64,000 nucleotides of DNA from Chelativorans salis (GCF_025336525.1 NZ_JAOCZP010000001.1:62001-126000), one strand, 5' to 3'; counted from the first letter of the stretch, positions 10,444 to 19,194 are shown. Made by a program: numbers and translations. Notes: generated by a model from the letters alone, not told the origin.

Positions 10444-10471
10444 GCCCCGCCCGAACCAGGACGGGCGGAGC
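10444..10471 (-). promoter_or_regulatory. stem-loop between sugar-binding-protein gene and permease genes
   Basis: A 10-bp stem (10444-10453 with 10462-10471, one G-U pair in the transcript) with an 8-nt loop begins 10 nt after the binding-protein stop codon. No T-run follows. It matches the position of the hairpins after dctP, chvE and frcB. Confidence 0.6.
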
Positions 10472-10481
10472 GTCTCTCACC

Positions 10482-11765
10482 TCACTCCACCGGACAGGCA
10501 CCCTCGGACGGCTCGTCCGGCGCCCAGCAGGGTGCGCCTGAGTCCTGCATGACGGAGCGCAGCGTCTCGCCCTGCTCGTCGAGCACCTGCCGCACGTCCT
10601 GGCCGGCTAGCACGATGCGCTCGAAGGCATCGACGAAGACCTGGTTGAACTTGCCGTTGTATTCACCGAGGCCAACGGGAAGCAGGCTCGGATTGGCGTC
10701 GTCGGCGTTCGCCATGCGGGCAATCGCCTGGCCCGACAGGCGCACGGAGGCGGGCATGTCGTCTGGCAGGTCCACTTCCACGACGGGGAAGAAATTTGTG
10801 GCCCTGAGCGTAGCAACCTGCGTCTCGGGCTTCAGCATGTAGGCGGCGAGCGCCTTTGCTGCTTCCGTATCGGGCGCGGTCCTGGGAATGGCCACGCCGG
10901 CGATCACCGGCATGAAGCCGCGGCCGGTAGGCCCGGCGGGTGCGGGAAAGGCCACGAAGTCGTCCGGCCGCTGGTTGAACGCGTCGGCGAGCCTGGCCGT
11001 ATGGTCCCAGGCGACCCACACCTCCTCCGTCAGAAGCGGCTCCTGCATGAAGCCATAGCTGGTGGAACTGGGGCTGGTGTACTGCCACAGCTCCTTGAAC
11101 TTGTTCCAGGCTTCCTCGGCTTCCGGCGAACGGAACTCCGTCACCGCCGAATCCGTGTAGGAGGGATAGAGATAGCCCTGGAAGAAGCGGTGCTTGAGCC
11201 CCTGCGGGCCGGCGGGGAAGCCGAATTTCGGCCCTCCGGTCTCCTCGGCCAGCACCCGCGCCCACTCGATGAGCTCATCATAGGTCAGCGCGTTGATGTC
11301 GGCGCCCTCCGGCAGATAGTCGAGCGCCTGCCGGTTGGCGGCCATGATGTAGGTCGCTTGCATCCACGGAAGGTATTTCTGCTCCCCCGTGCCGAGCATG
11401 CCGAGCTGCTGGAAGGTGGCGTTCACCGTCACATCACCCAGCTCGATATCCGAGAGGTCGACGAGGTCGTCGGAAAGCGAGACGAACTCGCCATGCAGTG
11501 CACCGAGCAGGCCAATCGTGCCGGAACCGGCCTGAAGCTCCGCCTCGATGCGCGTCAGCCAAGGCCCGCGATCGTCCGTCGCCTGGTAATCGACGGCCTC
11601 CTCGAAGCCGGAAAGCACCTGCCCCCGCATGGCCTGGGTCTCCTCCACGGGAGCCGCCTGCGTGGACCAGAACAGAATATCGGCCTGGGCGCTTCCTCCC
11701 GTGGCGGCAAAGGCGCCGCCGGCGAGCAGCGCGGCTGCCAGCGTAGTCGTTGTGGTTTTCCTCAT
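10482..11765 (-). CDS. carbohydrate ABC transporter substrate-binding protein
   Basis: This 427-residue periplasmic receptor (SBP family 1) begins with a signal peptide, MRKTTTTTLAAALLAGGAFA, probably cleaved before DILFWS. Family features include LTRIEAELQAGSGTIGLLGA, KYLPWMQATYIMAANRQALD and the late VAIPRTAPDTEAAKALAAYM. The C-terminal tail carries two cysteines (SGAPCWAPDEPSEGACPVE) that could form a disulfide in the periplasm. It lies 15 bp downstream of the LacI regulator in the same operon. The ligand cannot be read from the sequence; the GH63-type enzyme in the operon suggests a glycosyl-glycerate-like compound. Confidence 0.92.
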   Translation of the reverse strand: MRKTTTTTLAAALLAGGAFAATGGSAQADILFWSTQAAPVEETQAMRGQVLSGFEEAVDYQATDDRGPWLTRIEAELQAGSGTIGLLGALHGEFVSLSDDLVDLSDIELGDVTVNATFQQLGMLGTGEQKYLPWMQATYIMAANRQALDYLPEGADINALTYDELIEWARVLAEETGGPKFGFPAGPQGLKHRFFQGYLYPSYTDSAVTEFRSPEAEEAWNKFKELWQYTSPSSTSYGFMQEPLLTEEVWVAWDHTARLADAFNQRPDDFVAFPAPAGPTGRGFMPVIAGVAIPRTAPDTEAAKALAAYMLKPETQVATLRATNFFPVVEVDLPDDMPASVRLSGQAIARMANADDANPSLLPVGLGEYNGKFNQVFVDAFERIVLAGQDVRQVLDEQGETLRSVMQDSGAPCWAPDEPSEGACPVE

Positions 11766-11780
11766 TTTCTCTCTCCCTTT

Positions 11781-12839
11781 CTAGATTTGCCGGATGCGCG
11801 GGCGACCGCTTTGCGGCGCCGGGCCATGGCTGCCGCGCTCGATGAAGCGCGGCACCTTGAGGCTGGAAAGCGGCCCGTCCTTCCCGTCCTCGATAAGGGC
11901 GGTCAGCATGCCGGCGATCTCGCGCCCGCTCTCGCGCGTCGCCTGGTCGAAGGTGGTGAGTCCCGGCGGGGAAAAGCCCGCCGCCGGGACATTGTCGAAG
12001 CCGGTCACCGACAGGTCCTGCGGCACCGCCAGACCCATGCTTTGAGCCTCGTGCAAGACCAACAGCGCCAGCTCGTCGAACAGACCGATAACCGCCGTGG
12101 GCCGGTCCTCGCCGGACAGCATCTCGCGGATGGCGGCGCGATGGCTGTCGTCGTCGAAGCGTGGGGAGCGGGCGACCCAGAGCTCCACCTGAGGATCCGC
12201 CGCCTCGGCGATGGCCGCTTCCAGCCCGGCCTCACGATGGCGGCGGAAGGTCATGCGGTCGCTGATGGTCACCAGCCCGAAATGCCGGTGGCCGAGCCCG
12301 TAAAGACATTCGAAGGCCTGGCGAAAGGCCGCCTCACCACTGGTGTCGAGCCAGCTATAAGGCGCCTCCTCGTCGGAAAGCCGCCCGTGCACGACGAAGG
12401 GAAAGCGGCGCTCCATCAGGAACCGCACGCGCTCGTCCTCTTCGGCGATACGCGTGAGCACCACGCCGTCGGCGCGGCCGGAGTGGACGAGATGCTTCAA
12501 GACGTCGAGCTCCGACTGGCCGGCCGAGGCGGTGGCGATCATGAGATCCACACCCTTGGCCACCAGCCCCTCGCCGAGACCCGTGACGAACTGGCCGAGG
12601 AAGGAATCGACGAAGTTCGGTCCGCGGATGGGCAGCACCAGCCCGACAAAGCCACTTCTGCCGGAAACCAGCATACGGCCGGCCATGTTCGGCACATAGC
12701 CAAGCTCACGCGCCTTCTCCGCCACGCGCCGGCGTGTCTCGACGGCAATGTCCTCATAGCCGCCCAGCGCACGCGACACCGTCGCGACCGACAAATCGAG
12801 CGCGGCCGCCACTTCCTTCAGGGTGCTCCTCCGGCGCAA
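11781..12839 (-). CDS. LacI family transcriptional regulator
   Basis: This regulator of about 352 residues has an N-terminal helix-turn-helix and hinge (STLKEVAAALDLSVATVSRAL, then YVPNMAGRMLVSGRS). A periplasmic-binding-protein-like sensor domain follows from about residue 60. I place the start at the TTG at 12839 because GGGAGG lies six bases upstream and the operator pair then falls outside the gene. The open frame extends to another TTG at 12875, which would place a coding start inside an operator. It heads an operon with an ABC importer and a glycosidase and probably represses its own operon until the sugar binds. Confidence 0.9.
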   Translation of the reverse strand: MRRRSTLKEVAAALDLSVATVSRALGGYEDIAVETRRRVAEKARELGYVPNMAGRMLVSGRSGFVGLVLPIRGPNFVDSFLGQFVTGLGEGLVAKGVDLMIATASAGQSELDVLKHLVHSGRADGVVLTRIAEEDERVRFLMERRFPFVVHGRLSDEEAPYSWLDTSGEAAFRQAFECLYGLGHRHFGLVTISDRMTFRRHREAGLEAAIAEAADPQVELWVARSPRFDDDSHRAAIREMLSGEDRPTAVIGLFDELALLVLHEAQSMGLAVPQDLSVTGFDNVPAAGFSPPGLTTFDQATRESGREIAGMLTALIEDGKDGPLSSLKVPRFIERGSHGPAPQSGRPRIRQI

Positions 12840-12871
12840 ATGCTTCCTCCCTGACGTGGCCTTGTTCCTGG

Positions 12872-12918
12872 CCAAAACGTTTTAGGCTTCGCGCAGAGGC
12901 TTCTAAAACGTTTTAGAA
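12872..12918. promoter_or_regulatory. tandem LacI-type operators
   Basis: Two sites share the core AAAACGTTTT with the central CG typical of LacI-family operators. One is a perfect 18-bp palindrome, TTCTAAAACGTTTTAGAA (12901-12918); the other is CCAAAACGTTTTAGG (12872-12886). Their centres are 30 bp apart, about three helical turns. They lie directly upstream of the LacI gene, so autoregulation of the whole operon is likely. Confidence 0.8.
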
Positions 12919-13106
12919 TTGTGACGCAAAGGCGTGCCGGCGTCAATCCCCGCGGGCGAAGCGGGACTTGGCGCTCCCTGCCTTGAGGGCAAAGCGATGG
13001 CTTTCAGACGATTTGCCGGACTTCGCCGGTGCCCACTCACTAGAGTTGGCTACCGCATACAGAGATCGGGGCTCTTCGGCTTCTTCGGACCTCAATCCAC
13101 AGGGAG

Positions 13107-13739
13107 CTACCCGCCAAACACCGCATCGTAAGCGGCCACCGCCGCACGCGCCTTCTCCGCCACCTCACCGGCGCTCGCGCCCGGGCGGTAAAGGCTGGAG
13201 CCAAGGCCGAAGGTGCGCACGCCGGCTGCCGCATAGGCAGCGAAATCGCCTTCCGACACGCCTCCCACCGCACCCACCGGCACGTCTTTGGGCAGCACGG
13301 CCATGACGGCCTTGATGCCAGCTGGGCCAAGCACGGAGGCGGGGAAAAACTTAAGCGCCGAGGCGCCGGCCGCGACCGCCGCGAGTGCCTCCGTGGGCGA
13401 AAAGACACCGGGCATCGTCGCCATGCCGTGCTGGCCAGCGCGGGCGATGACGGCAGGCTCGACATTGGGGCTGACGAGCAGGTTGCCGCCGGCCTCGTGC
13501 AGGCGGTCGACATCCTCCACAGTCAGCACCGTCCCGGCACCGATCAGCACGCTTTCCGGCGCCAAGCGGCGGGCCAGTTCGATGGAACGGAAGGGTTCCG
13601 GCGAGTTGAGCGGCACCTCGATGGCCTCGAACCCCGCCTCCAGAAGCGCCTCGACGACGGCCGACGCCTCCTCGGGCTTCAGTCCGCGCAGTATGGCCAC
13701 GAGATCGCGACGAAGCTTCGGCCAGATGATGCGGTTCAT
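13107..13739 (-). CDS. dgoA: 2-dehydro-3-deoxy-6-phosphogalactonate aldolase
   Basis: This 210-residue class I aldolase splits 2-keto-3-deoxy-6-phosphogalactonate to pyruvate and glyceraldehyde 3-phosphate, the last step of the De Ley-Doudoroff route. Features are LVAILRGLKPEEA at the N-terminus, FEAIEVPLNSPEP (E in the active site), LIGAGTVLTVEDV, and the Schiff-base lysine in ASALKFFPASVLGP. The sequence fits the DgoA subgroup more than the Eda subgroup because of RGLKPEE and EVPLNSP. The ATG at 13739 follows AAGGGA and overlaps the dgoK stop by 4 bp. It ends its operon. Confidence 0.92.
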   Translation of the reverse strand: MNRIIWPKLRRDLVAILRGLKPEEASAVVEALLEAGFEAIEVPLNSPEPFRSIELARRLAPESVLIGAGTVLTVEDVDRLHEAGGNLLVSPNVEPAVIARAGQHGMATMPGVFSPTEALAAVAAGASALKFFPASVLGPAGIKAVMAVLPKDVPVGAVGGVSEGDFAAYAAAGVRTFGLGSSLYRPGASAGEVAEKARAAVAAYDAVFGG

Positions 13740-14665
13740 ATAGCTTTCCCTTCCGGCCATAGCGCCGTTGCGGTCCCGAAGAGGCCCTGGCGCACGAGGT
13801 CCGAGCCGTCCAGCGTGCGGTAAGCGATGTCGGCAGCGGCAAGTGCGGCCTCATAGGCCTGTCCCTGCGCGCCGCCGGCGATGAGCGTGACCGTCGCTCC
13901 ATTGTCGAGCATCTGGCGCGCCGCAGCGATCTCCGCGCCGATCAGCAGGCCGGACAGGCGTGCCTTCGCATCGGGGGCTGCATCGTCGGCAAGAAGCCCG
14001 GCGGCGCGGATCGAGAAGAGCTTTCCCGTGAGCCCCGCGCCATCGGCCAACATTTCGTCCACCGCGTCGCGGAACGCCGGAGAGGCCGCATCTCCCGCCC
14101 CTTCGCCGAGCGTGTCGCGGAGGATGGAATGCTGATTGAGAAGCGCGAAGAGCTCGCCTGTCATGAAAGTGGTGAAGCTGACCAGTCGCCCCTCTTCCAG
14201 CTTCGCCCATTTGGAATGGGTGCCGGGCAGGCAGAAGAGCCCCGAGCGCAGCCCACCAGCCACGGCGCCAGCAAGCTGTGTCTCCTCGCCGCGCATCACG
14301 TCCTTGCGTCCCCTTTCGCGCTGGCAGACGCCGGGCAGGATGCGCACGTCGCGCGCCGCTCCGTCGACGCAGACGGCGTTGAGATGCAGCGCATCGAGCC
14401 TTGCCGGGGTTTCCAGATAGGCGGCTTCGCGCCAGCCGCCGCGAGCCCCGGCCATCCCGGCTACCACCACCGGCAGGTCCGGGGCGGCGCCGAGTCCGGC
14501 CAGATGCGCCTCCATCACGCTTTCGAAGCGGTCGGGCATGCAGGCGCGCATGCCCTCCCCGCTCGAACGCTCCGCCAGCACCCCGCCCTCGCCGTCCAAC
14601 AGCCAGAGCCGCATATTGGTGGTGCCCCAGTCGATGGCGGCGGCGAAGGCTTGGGTGTCAGCCAT
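13736..14665 (-). CDS. dgoK: 2-dehydro-3-deoxygalactonokinase
   Basis: This 309-residue kinase phosphorylates 2-keto-3-deoxygalactonate at C6 using ATP. It carries the ASKHA-type phosphate loop AAIDWGTTNMRLWLLD near residue 10. Family landmarks are GMAGARGGWREA, GVCQRERGRKDVMRGEETQL, LPGTHSKWAKLEEG with TTFMTGELFALL, and a final LIAGGAQGQAYEAAL. It lies 6 bp after the semialdehyde dehydrogenase gene and overlaps dgoA by 4 bp. Confidence 0.94.
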   Translation of the reverse strand: MADTQAFAAAIDWGTTNMRLWLLDGEGGVLAERSSGEGMRACMPDRFESVMEAHLAGLGAAPDLPVVVAGMAGARGGWREAAYLETPARLDALHLNAVCVDGAARDVRILPGVCQRERGRKDVMRGEETQLAGAVAGGLRSGLFCLPGTHSKWAKLEEGRLVSFTTFMTGELFALLNQHSILRDTLGEGAGDAASPAFRDAVDEMLADGAGLTGKLFSIRAAGLLADDAAPDAKARLSGLLIGAEIAAARQMLDNGATVTLIAGGAQGQAYEAALAAADIAYRTLDGSDLVRQGLFGTATALWPEGKAI

Positions 14666-14671
14666 GACGGC

Positions 14672-16198
14672 TTAGGCCTGGGCGAGGTCCACCGGCAGCA
14701 GCGCCGCCGGCATGTCCTGATAGGCCACCGGACGCAGGAAGCGGCGGATGGCGAGCGTGCCCACGGACGTGGTGGAGGCGTTGGTGCTGGCCGGATAGGG
14801 CCCGCCATGCATCATCGCGTCGCTCACCTCGACCCCGGTCGGGAAGCCGTTGGCGATCAGCCGCCCGGCCTTGCGCTGCAGGATCGGCATCAGCGAGGCG
14901 GCAAGTTCGGTGTCGGCGTCGTCCATCTGCAGTGTGCAGGTGAGTTGGCCTTCGACGCCGCGGGCGACCTCGCGCATCTGCTCCTCGTCCTTCACGCGCA
15001 CGATCAGCCCGAACGGGCCGAACACCTCATGGTGAAGGTCGGGATTGGCGAGCCATTCGTCACCGGTGGTCTCAAGCAGGTCCGGACCGGCGTTGCGGCC
15101 CTCGGCCTTCGAGGCGAGCCGCGCCTTAGCGCAGCCGAGGCCGGAAAGCTGATCGCGTCCCCGCCGATAGGCGTCGGCGATTCCGGCCGTCAGCATGGGC
15201 TGCTCCAGTACCTTTTCGAGGGCGGCCTGGGCTGCACCGGCGAACGTGTCGACGTCGGCGCCATCGAGCGCGATCGCCACACCAGGATTGGTGCAGAACT
15301 GACCGACGCCCATGGTGAGCGACCCGGCCCAGCCTTCACCGATCTTGGCGCCGCGCGCCGAAAGGGCTGCCGGCAGAAGGAAGACCGGATTAACGGAGCC
15401 AAGCTCGCCATAGAAGGGGATGGGCTCCGGCCGGTTTGCCGCCAGGTTGAAGAGCGCGCGCCCGCCGCCCACTGAGCCGGTGAAGCCGACGGCCTTGATC
15501 AACGGATGGGTCACCAGCGCCTCGCCCGCCTCGCGGACATTGCTCTGGATGAGCGAGAAGACGCCGGGATGCTGGCCGGTCTTCTTGATCGCCGCATCGA
15601 TCGCTCCCGCCACCACTTCGCCGGTGCCGGGGTGAGCCTGATGCCCCTTGACGATGACCGGACAGCCGGCCGCGAGAGCCGAGGCCGTGTCGCCGCCGGC
15701 TGTGGAAAAGGCGAGCGGGAAGTTCGAGGCGCCGAACACGCCCACCGGCCCCACTGGAAGCTGCATCAGTTTCAGATCCGGCTTGGGCATCGGCTGGCGC
15801 TCGGGGTTCGCCGTGTCATGGCGGCGGTCGAGATAGTCACCCTTCTCGATGTGCTTGGCGAAGAGACGAAGCTGGCCGGTGGTGCGGCCGCGCTCGGTGT
15901 TGATGCGCGCCTCGGGCAAGCCGGTCTCCTGGCTGGCGATGACAGCGATCGTCTCGGCCCGCGCCTCGATCTCGTCGGCGATGGCGTTCAGGAAGGCGGC
16001 GCGCTCAGTGCGGCTCGAATAGCCGTAGGTCCAGAAGGCCTCTTCCGCTGCCTTGGCCGCGCGGTCCACGTCCGCCGCCATGCCGACGGAGAATTGGTGG
16101 GACGGCCCGCTGACGGGATCGGAGGAAAAGGCTTTTTCGCCTCCAACCCACTCGCCGGCGATCAGATGTTTTCCGTGTGGCTCGAAGTTCTGCGACAT
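14672..16198 (-). CDS. alpha-ketoglutaric semialdehyde dehydrogenase (ALDH family)
   Basis: This 508-residue NAD(P)-dependent aldehyde dehydrogenase oxidises 2,5-dioxovalerate to alpha-ketoglutarate. Catalytic residues are visible: N159 (FGASNFPLAFS), K184 (IVKGHQAHPGTG), E265 (FYGELGSVNP) and C302 (GVGQFCTNPG). The GASNFPLAFSTAGGDTASAL stretch is typical of the KGSADH subgroup that serves sugar-acid pathways. It is encoded between the sugar dehydrogenase and dgoK. The product of both KdgD and an arabonate pathway would be its substrate, so it is the likely meeting point of the two routes. Confidence 0.92.
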   Translation of the reverse strand: MSQNFEPHGKHLIAGEWVGGEKAFSSDPVSGPSHQFSVGMAADVDRAAKAAEEAFWTYGYSSRTERAAFLNAIADEIEARAETIAVIASQETGLPEARINTERGRTTGQLRLFAKHIEKGDYLDRRHDTANPERQPMPKPDLKLMQLPVGPVGVFGASNFPLAFSTAGGDTASALAAGCPVIVKGHQAHPGTGEVVAGAIDAAIKKTGQHPGVFSLIQSNVREAGEALVTHPLIKAVGFTGSVGGGRALFNLAANRPEPIPFYGELGSVNPVFLLPAALSARGAKIGEGWAGSLTMGVGQFCTNPGVAIALDGADVDTFAGAAQAALEKVLEQPMLTAGIADAYRRGRDQLSGLGCAKARLASKAEGRNAGPDLLETTGDEWLANPDLHHEVFGPFGLIVRVKDEEQMREVARGVEGQLTCTLQMDDADTELAASLMPILQRKAGRLIANGFPTGVEVSDAMMHGGPYPASTNASTTSVGTLAIRRFLRPVAYQDMPAALLPVDLAQA

Positions 16199-16241
16199 GT
16201 CCCGTTCCTTGTTTTGAAAGAGTACTGGCGAGAGCCCCTAT

Positions 16242-17165
16242 CTATTCGTGAAAGGGCTCCACGTCGACCTGCCGGCCGACAAGAAATGCATCCGCGACGA
16301 GTTTCAAGGGCGCGATGTCGACATCGCTCTTTCCCGCCTTCATGAGCGCAGCGAAACGCTCGTAGATGCCGTCATATTCGGCCTCCAGCCCATCCGGGCG
16401 GGCCTCTCCGTCGACCGACATCCGGCTGCCGCCATCGGCAAGCACCAGCGCGCCCGCGTCGGTGTCGATCCGGATCTCCCAGGTCTGCGGCCCCTCCTGG
16501 CGCCAGTCGAAGACTGCATCGACATCGAAGCCTGCCAGGCTCTTCATGGAGAGTTCGACGCCGATGGGCATCTTGCGGTTCTCCGGCACCTCGAGCGAAG
16601 CACCGGTGACGAAGACCGACGGCACGATCGCCGTCAGGATGGAAAGCGCATTGATGCCCGGATCGAAAACGCCGAAGCCGCCGGCCTCCCAGATCCACGC
16701 CTGGCCCGGATGCCAGCGCCGCACGTCCTCCTTCCAGACGATCTCGACGTGGCGGATCGTCTTGCCGAAAAGCCATTGCCGGGCCGGCTCGACGGCAGGC
16801 GCGAAGCGCGAGTGCCAGGTGGCGAAGAGGGATACGCCGTGCTCCCGCGCCAGCTCTGTCAGCGCCTCGACCTCACCCACCGTCGTACCGGGCGGCTTTT
16901 CCAGGAGCACGTGGCGTCCTGCCTTCAGGGCGGAGACCGCCATGTCATAGCGCGGCATGGGCGGTGCGCAGAGCGCAACGGCCGGCACGTCCCGACGCTC
17001 CTTGAGGAAGGTTTCGATATCCGTGAAGTTATCGACGCCGTCCACGCTGCCATGCCGGCTCACGGCCGCGGCAAGCTCGAAGGCGGAGGAGCGGGCGATC
17101 GAGGGCAGATGCTGGTCGCGCGCAATTTTGCCGACACCGACGACGGCGATCCTGGTGGGGGTCAT
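16242..17165 (-). CDS. L-arabinose/D-galactose 1-dehydrogenase (Gfo/Idh/MocA family)
   Basis: This 307-residue NAD(P)-dependent enzyme oxidises the C1 hydroxyl of L-arabinose or D-galactose to the lactone. The Rossmann motif is IAVVGVGKIARDQHLPSI, followed by LLEKPPGTTVGEVEAL with the catalytic EKP, then ATWHSRFAPAVEPAR and VWKEDVRRWHPGQAWIWEAG. FDPGINALSI matches the Azospirillum L-arabinose 1-dehydrogenase as I recall it. GGGAGATAG precedes the ATG. It is upstream of the semialdehyde dehydrogenase, dgoK and dgoA. A sugar lactonase expected next in the pathway is not in this window. Confidence 0.88.
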   Translation of the reverse strand: MTPTRIAVVGVGKIARDQHLPSIARSSAFELAAAVSRHGSVDGVDNFTDIETFLKERRDVPAVALCAPPMPRYDMAVSALKAGRHVLLEKPPGTTVGEVEALTELAREHGVSLFATWHSRFAPAVEPARQWLFGKTIRHVEIVWKEDVRRWHPGQAWIWEAGGFGVFDPGINALSILTAIVPSVFVTGASLEVPENRKMPIGVELSMKSLAGFDVDAVFDWRQEGPQTWEIRIDTDAGALVLADGGSRMSVDGEARPDGLEAEYDGIYERFAALMKAGKSDVDIAPLKLVADAFLVGRQVDVEPFHE

Positions 17166-17221
17166 ATTCTATCTCCCTGTTCGTTCAGAACATGGCTTTG
17201 AATGAAACAGAGTACGGCATC

Positions 17222-17350
17222 CCGCCCTCGTGGTTCGACAGGCTCACCATGAGGGCTGGTGTCAGCGCCAAGCTCCCAGCTTCGCAGCTTGCGTATCGGC
17301 CGCCTTGCCTTCACCCTAATCTTGAACCTGTCGAAGGACGAGGGTGAAGG
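17222..17350. repeat. GTTCGACAGGCTCA-type palindromic repeat pair
   Basis: The segment is bounded by CCCTCGTGGTTCGACAGG followed by CTCACCATGAGGG, and at the right by CACCCTAATCTTGAACCTG followed by TCGAAGGACGAGGGTG. Such CCTGTCGAA/TTCGACAGG repeats are widespread between genes in alphaproteobacteria. It fills the 209-bp gap between the sugar dehydrogenase and the dehydratase; no gene is seen in it. Confidence 0.65.
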
Positions 17351-17374
17351 CATGCACATCCACTGCCGCGATCT

Positions 17375-19120
17375 TTAATGCGAATCCTTCGGCACCTGAT
17401 GCCCCCGGCACCCCTTCAGGAAGTCGAAATCCGCCCCCGTATCGGCACCCTGCACGCGGTCGTGGAAGAGCTGTGCATAGCCGCTCTCCGGCCGCTCCAC
17501 CGCCGGTTTCCAGTCGGCCAGCCGCCGCTCCAGCTCCTCCTCGGAGATGTCAAGATGGAGGCGGCGACCGGCCACGTCGAGCTCGATCATGTCGCCGTCC
17601 CGCACCACCGCGAGCGGTCCGCCGGCGGCGGCTTCGGGCGAAGTGTGGAGCACCACGGTGCCGTAGGCGGTTCCCGACATGCGGGCATCGGAGATGCGCA
17701 CCATGTCGTTTATGCCCTTCCTCAAGACCTTGGGTGGCAGCCCCATATTGCCAACCTCGGCCATGCCGGGATAGCCCCTCGGGCCGCAGTTCTTCAGCAC
17801 CAGGATGCAGGTCTCGTCGACGTCCAGCGCCTCGTCGTTGATCTTCGCCTTGTAGTCTTCGATGTCCTCGAAGACGACGGCACGGCCCCGATGCTGCATG
17901 AGATGCGGCGTGGCGGCGGAAGGCTTCAGAACGGCGCCCCTAGGGGCCAGGTTTCCGCGCAGGACGGCGATGCCACCTTGCGGCGTCAGGGCACGTTCGA
18001 CTGGGCGGATGACGTCATCGTTCCAGTTCTGGACGTCCTTCACCTCGTCCCACATGGAGCCGCCGGAGACGGTGAGCGCATCACGGTTCAGCTTGCCGCC
18101 CTCCCCCAGCATCTTGATCACCACCGGCAGCCCACCGGCGTAGAAGAACTCTTCCATCAGATATTTGCCCGACGGCATCAGGTTGACGATGGTGGGGATA
18201 TCGCGGCCGAGCCTGTCCCAGTCATCCAGCGTCAGGTTGACGCCGACACGGCCGGCAAGTGCCAGGAGGTGGATGACCGCATTGGTCGAGCCGCCGATGG
18301 CGCCGTTGACGCGGATGGCGTTCTCGAAAGCTTCGCGGGTGAGGATGTCCGACGGCTTCAGCTCGTCCTTGACCATCTCGACGATGCGCCGACCCGACAG
18401 ATGCGCCATCACGCGGCGACGGCTGTCGACGGCAGGGATCGCGGCGTTGCCGGAAAGCGCCATGCCGAGCGCCTCGGCCATCGACGCCATGGTGGAGGCC
18501 GTGCCCATGGTGTTGCAGGAACCGGGCGAGCGGCTCATCGCCTGCTCGGCCTCCAGGAAATCCTCGTGGCTCATGGCGCCGGCCTTGATGGCCTCCGACA
18601 TCTGCCAGAGCGCCGTGCCGGAGCCCACACGCTCGCCGCGGAACCAGCCGTTGAGCATCGGACCGCCGGAGACGACGATGGCCGGCAGGTCGGCGCTTGC
18701 GGCTCCCATGAGGACGGCCGGCGTGGTCTTGTCGCAGCCGGCTAGAAGCACCACGCCGTCGAGCGGGTTGCCGCGCAGCGCCTCCTCCACATCCATGGCC
18801 GCGAGGTTGCGGAACATCATGGCCGAGGGCCGCAGCGCGCTTTCGCCGGTGGAGAAGACCGGAAACTCCAGCGGTAGCCCACCCGCCTCATAAATGCCGT
18901 GCTTCACGCGTTCGGCGAGGTCGCGCAGATGCGCGTTGCAGGGGGTCAGCTGCGACCAGGTGTTGCAGATGCCGATCACCGGGCGGCCGTCGAAGAGGTC
19001 CGCCGGCAGGCCCTGGTTCTTCATCCAGGAGCGGTGGTAGATGTGGTCGCGCGAGGTGCCGCCGAACCACTCCCGGGAGCGCAGCTTGCGCGGCCAGGGC
19101 TTTGGGGTGAATGCGTTCAT
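17375..19120 (-). CDS. L-arabonate/galactonate dehydratase (IlvD/Edd family)
   Basis: This 581-residue iron-sulfur enzyme removes water from a sugar acid to give the 2-keto-3-deoxy acid. The cluster cysteines are C61 (TPCNAHL), C129 (AGCDKTTP) and C202 (GSCNTMGT). The active-site serine lies in VRISDARMSGTAYG. WPRKLRSREWFGGTSRD at the start and AQLFHDRVQGADTGADFDFL at the end match Rhizobium L-arabinonate dehydratase as I recall it. AAGGAAG precedes the ATG. Context with the C1 dehydrogenase, dgoK and dgoA indicates use on galactonate as well as arabonate; specificity is not proven. Confidence 0.92.
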   Translation of the reverse strand: MNAFTPKPWPRKLRSREWFGGTSRDHIYHRSWMKNQGLPADLFDGRPVIGICNTWSQLTPCNAHLRDLAERVKHGIYEAGGLPLEFPVFSTGESALRPSAMMFRNLAAMDVEEALRGNPLDGVVLLAGCDKTTPAVLMGAASADLPAIVVSGGPMLNGWFRGERVGSGTALWQMSEAIKAGAMSHEDFLEAEQAMSRSPGSCNTMGTASTMASMAEALGMALSGNAAIPAVDSRRRVMAHLSGRRIVEMVKDELKPSDILTREAFENAIRVNGAIGGSTNAVIHLLALAGRVGVNLTLDDWDRLGRDIPTIVNLMPSGKYLMEEFFYAGGLPVVIKMLGEGGKLNRDALTVSGGSMWDEVKDVQNWNDDVIRPVERALTPQGGIAVLRGNLAPRGAVLKPSAATPHLMQHRGRAVVFEDIEDYKAKINDEALDVDETCILVLKNCGPRGYPGMAEVGNMGLPPKVLRKGINDMVRISDARMSGTAYGTVVLHTSPEAAAGGPLAVVRDGDMIELDVAGRRLHLDISEEELERRLADWKPAVERPESGYAQLFHDRVQGADTGADFDFLKGCRGHQVPKDSH

Positions 19121-19194
19121 GTGCGTTCGCTTCCTTGAAGGCGGCCATGAGGGGGAAAGTTGGGTTGGAAGTGCCGGAGCTTACGGCCGGCGAT

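Noticed and set aside
11001-12854. 617-codon open frame on the plus strand
   Set aside because: It is antisense to the sugar-binding protein and LacI genes, both with clear domains; the translation is low-complexity and His/Arg-rich with no recognisable motif.
17378-18745. 455-codon open frame on the plus strand
   Set aside because: It is antisense to the arabonate dehydratase gene with its three cluster cysteines; composition typical of GC-rich reverse-frame artefacts.
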